Below are positions 14,962 through 18,360 of a stretch of DNA of 18,360 bases, one piece after another; position 1 is the first letter of the stretch, and the number at the start of each line of letters is the position of its first letter. Source of the stretch: Helicobacteraceae bacterium UBA6016 (lineage in GTDB: Bacteria; Campylobacterota; Campylobacteria; Campylobacterales; UBA6016); assembly GCA_002428055.1 (NCBI GenBank), contig DIZY01000033.1, forward strand, positions 1 through 18,360, read 5' to 3'. The notes beneath the pieces are model-generated. The model saw nothing but the letters and a program-made list of their open reading frames with translations, did not search any database and was not told the origin of the DNA. The position numbers and the translations under genes are program-made.

Positions 14962-16155
14962 TTAGCCCCTCTTGAGAGCTATTGCCTTTTGTATCATCTG
15001 GTCTGCCGTGGTCACAACTTTTGCATTTGCGCTATACGCTTTTTCCGTAATAATAAGCTGGGTCATCGCCTCAGCTGCCGAAACATTGCTCATTTCCAAA
15101 TTTTTGCTAGCTATCTGCCCGCCCTGTATGACGGTGCCGTTTGCATTTTTATAAAAAAAAGCCTCTCCGCTATTGTCAGTTTTTCTAAATTCACTATCTC
15201 CGACTTTTTCAAGCCCTTGTTCATTTTGAAAATGAAAAAGTGGAATTTGTGCTACGACCTGACTCTGCCCATTGTCAAAAGCGGCAACAACCATTCCGTT
15301 TGAATCTATTTCATATCCGCTTAGATTGCCGACCCCTATCGTCGGAATTGCCGCCTTGTCTACATAGTTTATATTAACGGTGTATGTTCCAGGGGTTACC
15401 AAATTGCCGTTATCGTCTCTTCCATCCCACTTTGCCGTATGTTCGCCTTGACTTTGCGTAGATTGCGGCAGACTCTTTACAACGGTTCCGGAGGCATCCA
15501 CTATCTCTAGCTTTGGAGTGGTCTGTTTTGGCAGAACATATGTTATCTCAGTCGGCGAACCGCCCAAAACGGATATTTGAAACGGCGGTATAGACGCCAT
15601 AGTGGCAGGGGTTCCGGGAATACCGGGATGGGTGAGGTATTTTGGAAGCTTGAGCTCTGTCTGAGAGTTGGCATCCGTCAAAAAATTTGCAGGAGCCACA
15701 GACTTTGCCATTACGCTACCAGATCCATCTTTATTTAGTGTCATGTTGCCGCTATATGTTCCAACTAGCTTATCACCTTGACCGTTAGTGACATTGCCCT
15801 CGGCATCGGTATAAAAATCACCGGCTCTAGTGTAATAAACTTGCGTAGGATCCTCGGCTTTTTTGACCCCAAACCACCCATTGCCGTTTATTGCAAGATC
15901 CAGCGATCTATCTGTCGGCATAAAACTCCCTTGCTTCATGCTAAGGGCAGTTGTCTGAGCGGTAGAGCCAAGCCCCATTTCATCAGCGCCGCTCATTGCT
16001 ATGCCGCCTACTTTTGCCGCAAAAAGAGTCGCAAATTCCGGAGTTGACGAGCGAAATCCGACGGTATTGATATTTGAGATATTATTTCCCCATGTATCAA
16101 TTCCAAACTGCTGTGTTTTTACTCCGCCTATGCCGGTATAAAATGATGTTGTCAC
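14962..16155 (-). CDS. Second hook-family protein with an inserted FlgD-like Ig domain
   Basis: The start is GTG at 16153-16155, three bases after the flgD stop, with AAGGA inside the end of flgD. The 397-residue protein has FlgE-family ends: F-Y-T-G-I-G-G-V-K-T-Q-Q (5-16), N-N-I-S-N-I-N-T-V-G-F-R (24-35), D-L-A-I-N-G-N-G-W-F (86-95) and C-terminal N-L-E-M-S-N-V-S-A-A-E-A-M-T-Q-L (352-367). Residues about 200-268 instead resemble the FlgD Ig-like cap domain: L-E-I-V-D-A-S-G then A-K-W-D-G-R-D-D-N-G-N-L-V-T-P-G-T-Y-T-V (241-260). It is far shorter than the main FlgE. A second hook homologue downstream of fliK and flgD is also known in Helicobacter pylori. It may form a special hook segment, such as its base, or assist hook start or capping; this is inference. 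Confidence 0.88.
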   Translation of the reverse strand: MTTSFYTGIGGVKTQQFGIDTWGNNISNINTVGFRSSTPEFATLFAAKVGGIAMSGADEMGLGSTAQTTALSMKQGSFMPTDRSLDLAINGNGWFGVKKAEDPTQVYYTRAGDFYTDAEGNVTNGQGDKLVGTYSGNMTLNKDGSGSVMAKSVAPANFLTDANSQTELKLPKYLTHPGIPGTPATMASIPPFQISVLGGSPTEITYVLPKQTTPKLEIVDASGTVVKSLPQSTQSQGEHTAKWDGRDDNGNLVTPGTYTVNINYVDKAAIPTIGVGNLSGYEIDSNGMVVAAFDNGQSQVVAQIPLFHFQNEQGLEKVGDSEFRKTDNSGEAFFYKNANGTVIQGGQIASKNLEMSNVSAAEAMTQLIITEKAYSANAKVVTTADQMIQKAIALKRG

Positions 16156-16158
16156 CGA

Positions 16159-16839
16159 CTATCCTTGATATATTTCTTTGATTTTAGTTACATCTATATA
16201 GTTGCTACCGACTTTAAAATAAGCAGTCGAACCGTCTACTTTTACGCTCTCTATCGGATATGCGCCGATAGTGGTTTTGCCGGTTGTACCGTCTTTTGCG
16301 TCATAGTTAACCTTGACATAATATGCCCCATCCGCTACTTTCGCGCCGGAATTATCAGTACCGTCCCACTTAACCTGGAACACGCCCTTATCTTTTGCTT
16401 CTTTATCGCTATATGCGAAGCTTTTGTATGTCGTATTTCCAGTGGAGTCCACAATGCTAACAGTCGTGCTTGTGGTGTCTTTTGGCAAATAAACATCAAA
16501 TGTGCCGCCATTTCCATTTGTTACATTAAGGGCAGTTAGCCCAGTATCCGCCATCTTGCCTATCGCCGAAGTCAAAGAGTAATTTGCCGATGTTTGAAAC
16601 GACTTTGTCATATTTTCCATAGCGGTTTTTGTCGCATTTTGCGCCTCAAGAGCGGATAGCTGACTTGTTTGCGTAAGCATCTTATCGGTATCCATCGGAC
16701 TTGTAGGGTCTTGATATTGAAGCTCCGTCAAAAGTAGCTTCATGAAAGCCTGTGAATCAAGTTGCGCCTTTGGATTTGTAGCTACTGTATTTGCCGTGTT
16801 TGATACGGTTGTGGCCGTGTTTGTTACTGCTGATGCCAT
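16159..16839 (-). CDS. flgD: Flagellar hook cap / hook assembly scaffold FlgD
   Basis: The 226-residue protein caps the growing hook and places FlgE subunits; it is exported and later replaced. The N-terminal FlgD motif is clear: A-F-M-K-L-L-L-T-E-L-Q-Y-Q-D-P-T-S-P-M-D (31-50), then Q-T-S-Q-L-S-A-L-E (57-65). An Ig-like domain (about 112-185) contains V-S-I-V-D-S-T-G-N-T-T-Y and V-K-W-D-G-T-D-N-S-G (156-165), then G-A-Y-Y-V-K-V-N-Y. A Tudor-like C-terminal stretch follows. The ATG has AAGGAG six bases upstream, overlapping the fliK stop. Its own stop carries the ribosome site of the next gene, so fliK, flgD and the short hook gene are one coupled unit. Confidence 0.95.
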   Translation of the reverse strand: MASAVTNTATTVSNTANTVATNPKAQLDSQAFMKLLLTELQYQDPTSPMDTDKMLTQTSQLSALEAQNATKTAMENMTKSFQTSANYSLTSAIGKMADTGLTALNVTNGNGGTFDVYLPKDTTSTTVSIVDSTGNTTYKSFAYSDKEAKDKGVFQVKWDGTDNSGAKVADGAYYVKVNYDAKDGTTGKTTIGAYPIESVKVDGSTAYFKVGSNYIDVTKIKEIYQG

Positions 16840-16849
16840 TTTGTGCTCC

Positions 16850-18331
16850 TTATGCGTATTTTGGGTGTGGCATTACGATGTCTAGGCTCTCTATTTTGCC
16901 CATATCATCGCTATTTATTTGATATTTCTTCGCCGCTTCTTTTTGCCATTGTCTATTGTTTTGATCTCTATTTTGTTCCGAAAAATTAAAATTCATCTGC
17001 AAACTTACAAACCCTTGCGCCATTAGGTTTTGCCTGAACTCCTGAATATTTTGCATAAACATCTGCATCGTATCTTGAGTTGAAGTTACATTGACTACTA
17101 GGTTTGAACCCCTTGTAATCAGCGTCACATCTACCGAACCGAGGTTCTGCGGATTTAGCTCCATCGATACTTTCATAAGAGGCGGCTTGTAGTTTTCCAC
17201 CATCTCCTTAATATCTGACGAGAAGTTTTTTAGCCCTTCGGCAGCAACCGCCATTTTGCCCTTCAGCTCGCTGGCGCTCTGCTTTTGAGCCTCAAATGCC
17301 GGTGTTAGCGAGTGCTCTTTTTTTGCTATGGAGTCGTCTTTTTGATTTTCTTTTTTTGCCAATAAATCAGCAAGTCCAAAAAATTCATTTTTTGCCTTCG
17401 CATCAGCATTTTCGGCATCTTTAAAAACGCCCATCGCAGTATCGCTTACTTTTTGAGAGCTCTCTTTTTTTGTTTCAGGTGCAATTTTTACATCTTTTTT
17501 AGAGTGTCTCTCGTCATCTTTTACTTCTTTTCTTGGCTCACTTACCAAAACCGTATTTACAGTGTCTTTAGAAATCTCTTTAGGTCTAGCCTCTTGTAGC
17601 AACGAAGCCAAAGACGGACTCTCTTTTTTTATCTCTTGCTGCAGAGTATCTGATTTTAGTTTTTCGGGCTGTTTTTGGATAATTTCTGAGACAACTTTAT
17701 CTGTAATTTTCTCCGATTTTTCTACTGGTTTTTCTTGTGTCTTCTCTGTTTTTTCTGCTGTTTTATCTATTGGCTTCTCTACTCTCCCTGCCTCTAAGGC
17801 GCCATTTGCTTTCTGCTCCAAAACCGACTTTTTGTCAACACTCTTGCCAACTTCTATATTTTTTTGCGCCTTATCACTTTTCTTTGTTTCGGTGCCCTTA
17901 TCCTCTTCTAGTTTTTCAATACTTACACTCTTAACATCTACCCCGCCGTTTTTGGCAAGTTCAAGCAATTTTTTGAGATTTTTTGCCTCCGCACCTTTTT
18001 TGTCTTCACTTTTAGGAATGGAGTCTCTTAGCTCTTTAACGCTTTTTTCTATCGCCAGCTTATCGTTTAGCTTAATCTGTGAAAGCAGGTTTTTGATATT
18101 CAAAAGAGTGGTCTGATCTATCTCTTCGCTTTTTATCTCGACATTCTTGAGCTTCACGGAGCCTTTTTTATCAAGCTCTATTTCACCCTTTTTGGTCATT
18201 TCGAGTAGTTTTTTGACAAACTCTTTGCTATCTTTGACATCTATCTGCCCTGCCTTGAGTAATCCCTCAAGAGGGGTCGCTTTACCTTTGGCTTTTACGG
18301 CGGTTTTGAGTGCGACTGTTTGCTCGCTCAT
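16850..18331 (-). CDS. fliK: Flagellar hook-length control protein FliK
   Basis: The 493-residue secreted ruler sets hook length and switches the export gate to filament proteins. Residues 1-370 are Lys/Glu/Ser-rich and mostly disordered in appearance, as expected of FliK; the C-terminal hook-length domain (about 380-455) has L-M-K-V-S-M-E-L-N-P-Q-N-L-G-S-V-D-V (385-402) and Q-E-F-R-Q-N-L. A short tail to 493 ends M-P-H-P-K-Y-A. Two segments in the N-terminal half are similar: F-V-K-K-L-L-E-M-T-K-K-G-E-I-E-L-D (38-54) and L-K-K-L-L-E-L-A-K-N-G-G-V-D-V (119-133). The ATG at 18331 has AAGG eight bases upstream. The promoter lies outside the window or in its last 29 bases, where no clear element is seen. 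Confidence 0.9.
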   Translation of the reverse strand: MSEQTVALKTAVKAKGKATPLEGLLKAGQIDVKDSKEFVKKLLEMTKKGEIELDKKGSVKLKNVEIKSEEIDQTTLLNIKNLLSQIKLNDKLAIEKSVKELRDSIPKSEDKKGAEAKNLKKLLELAKNGGVDVKSVSIEKLEEDKGTETKKSDKAQKNIEVGKSVDKKSVLEQKANGALEAGRVEKPIDKTAEKTEKTQEKPVEKSEKITDKVVSEIIQKQPEKLKSDTLQQEIKKESPSLASLLQEARPKEISKDTVNTVLVSEPRKEVKDDERHSKKDVKIAPETKKESSQKVSDTAMGVFKDAENADAKAKNEFFGLADLLAKKENQKDDSIAKKEHSLTPAFEAQKQSASELKGKMAVAAEGLKNFSSDIKEMVENYKPPLMKVSMELNPQNLGSVDVTLITRGSNLVVNVTSTQDTMQMFMQNIQEFRQNLMAQGFVSLQMNFNFSEQNRDQNNRQWQKEAAKKYQINSDDMGKIESLDIVMPHPKYA

Positions 18332-18360
18332 TTCACTGACCTTAACTGGTTTTTTGAAGT

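Noticed and set aside
17562..18116. Plus-strand open frame of about 184 Ser/Phe-rich residues
   Set aside because: It is the complement of the Lys/Glu-rich part of fliK; such composition produces long antisense frames.

Overview
The window looks like a chromosomal segment of a motile, free-living member of the Campylobacterota (formerly Epsilonproteobacteria). Three things point there. The fliK-flgD-hook protein order, with a second, longer hook gene nearby, matches Helicobacter/Campylobacter. The sensor kinase has the A-H-Q-W-R-Q-P-L phosphoacceptor box common in this group. The sigma-54 promoter candidates have the GGAA...TTGC form seen in Campylobacter. I cannot name the genus. No mobile element, RNA gene, CRISPR array or attachment site was found, and no gene-free stretch exceeds 300 bases.

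Region 1 (1-5536, minus strand) is a signalling operon. Read in the transcription direction it encodes a single-domain response regulator, a membrane histidine kinase with a periplasmic solute-binding-type sensor, and a REC-PAS-PAS-HD-GYP protein (probable cyclic-di-GMP phosphodiesterase). These are followed by an LpxH-type metallophosphoesterase and a papain-like amidase/peptidase that runs off the window. Spacing is tight (0-14 bases), except for 45 bases carrying an inverted repeat before the phosphoesterase. A divergent gene at 5674 encodes an OmpR-type response regulator. The shared intergenic region carries three tandem 9-bp repeats that may be an operator.

Region 2 (6334-8759) has a 98-residue orphan protein behind a good sigma-54-like promoter. 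Convergent to it is a pair on the minus strand: a fused OlsA/OlsB-like aminolipid acyltransferase (OlsF type) and a small four-cysteine zinc-ribbon-like protein.

Region 3 (8760-12743, plus strand) is the translationally coupled run trpB-hemH-trpA-dGTPase-like HD hydrolase. Ferrochelatase sits between the two tryptophan synthase subunits.

Region 4 (12746-18331, minus strand) is the flagellar hook cluster. It holds fliK (length control), flgD (hook cap), a short second hook protein, and the main hook gene flgE behind its own sigma-54 promoter, ending in a hairpin terminator. The short hook protein carries a domain that closely resembles the Ig-like domain of FlgD encoded beside it. This is the most interesting structural feature of the window.
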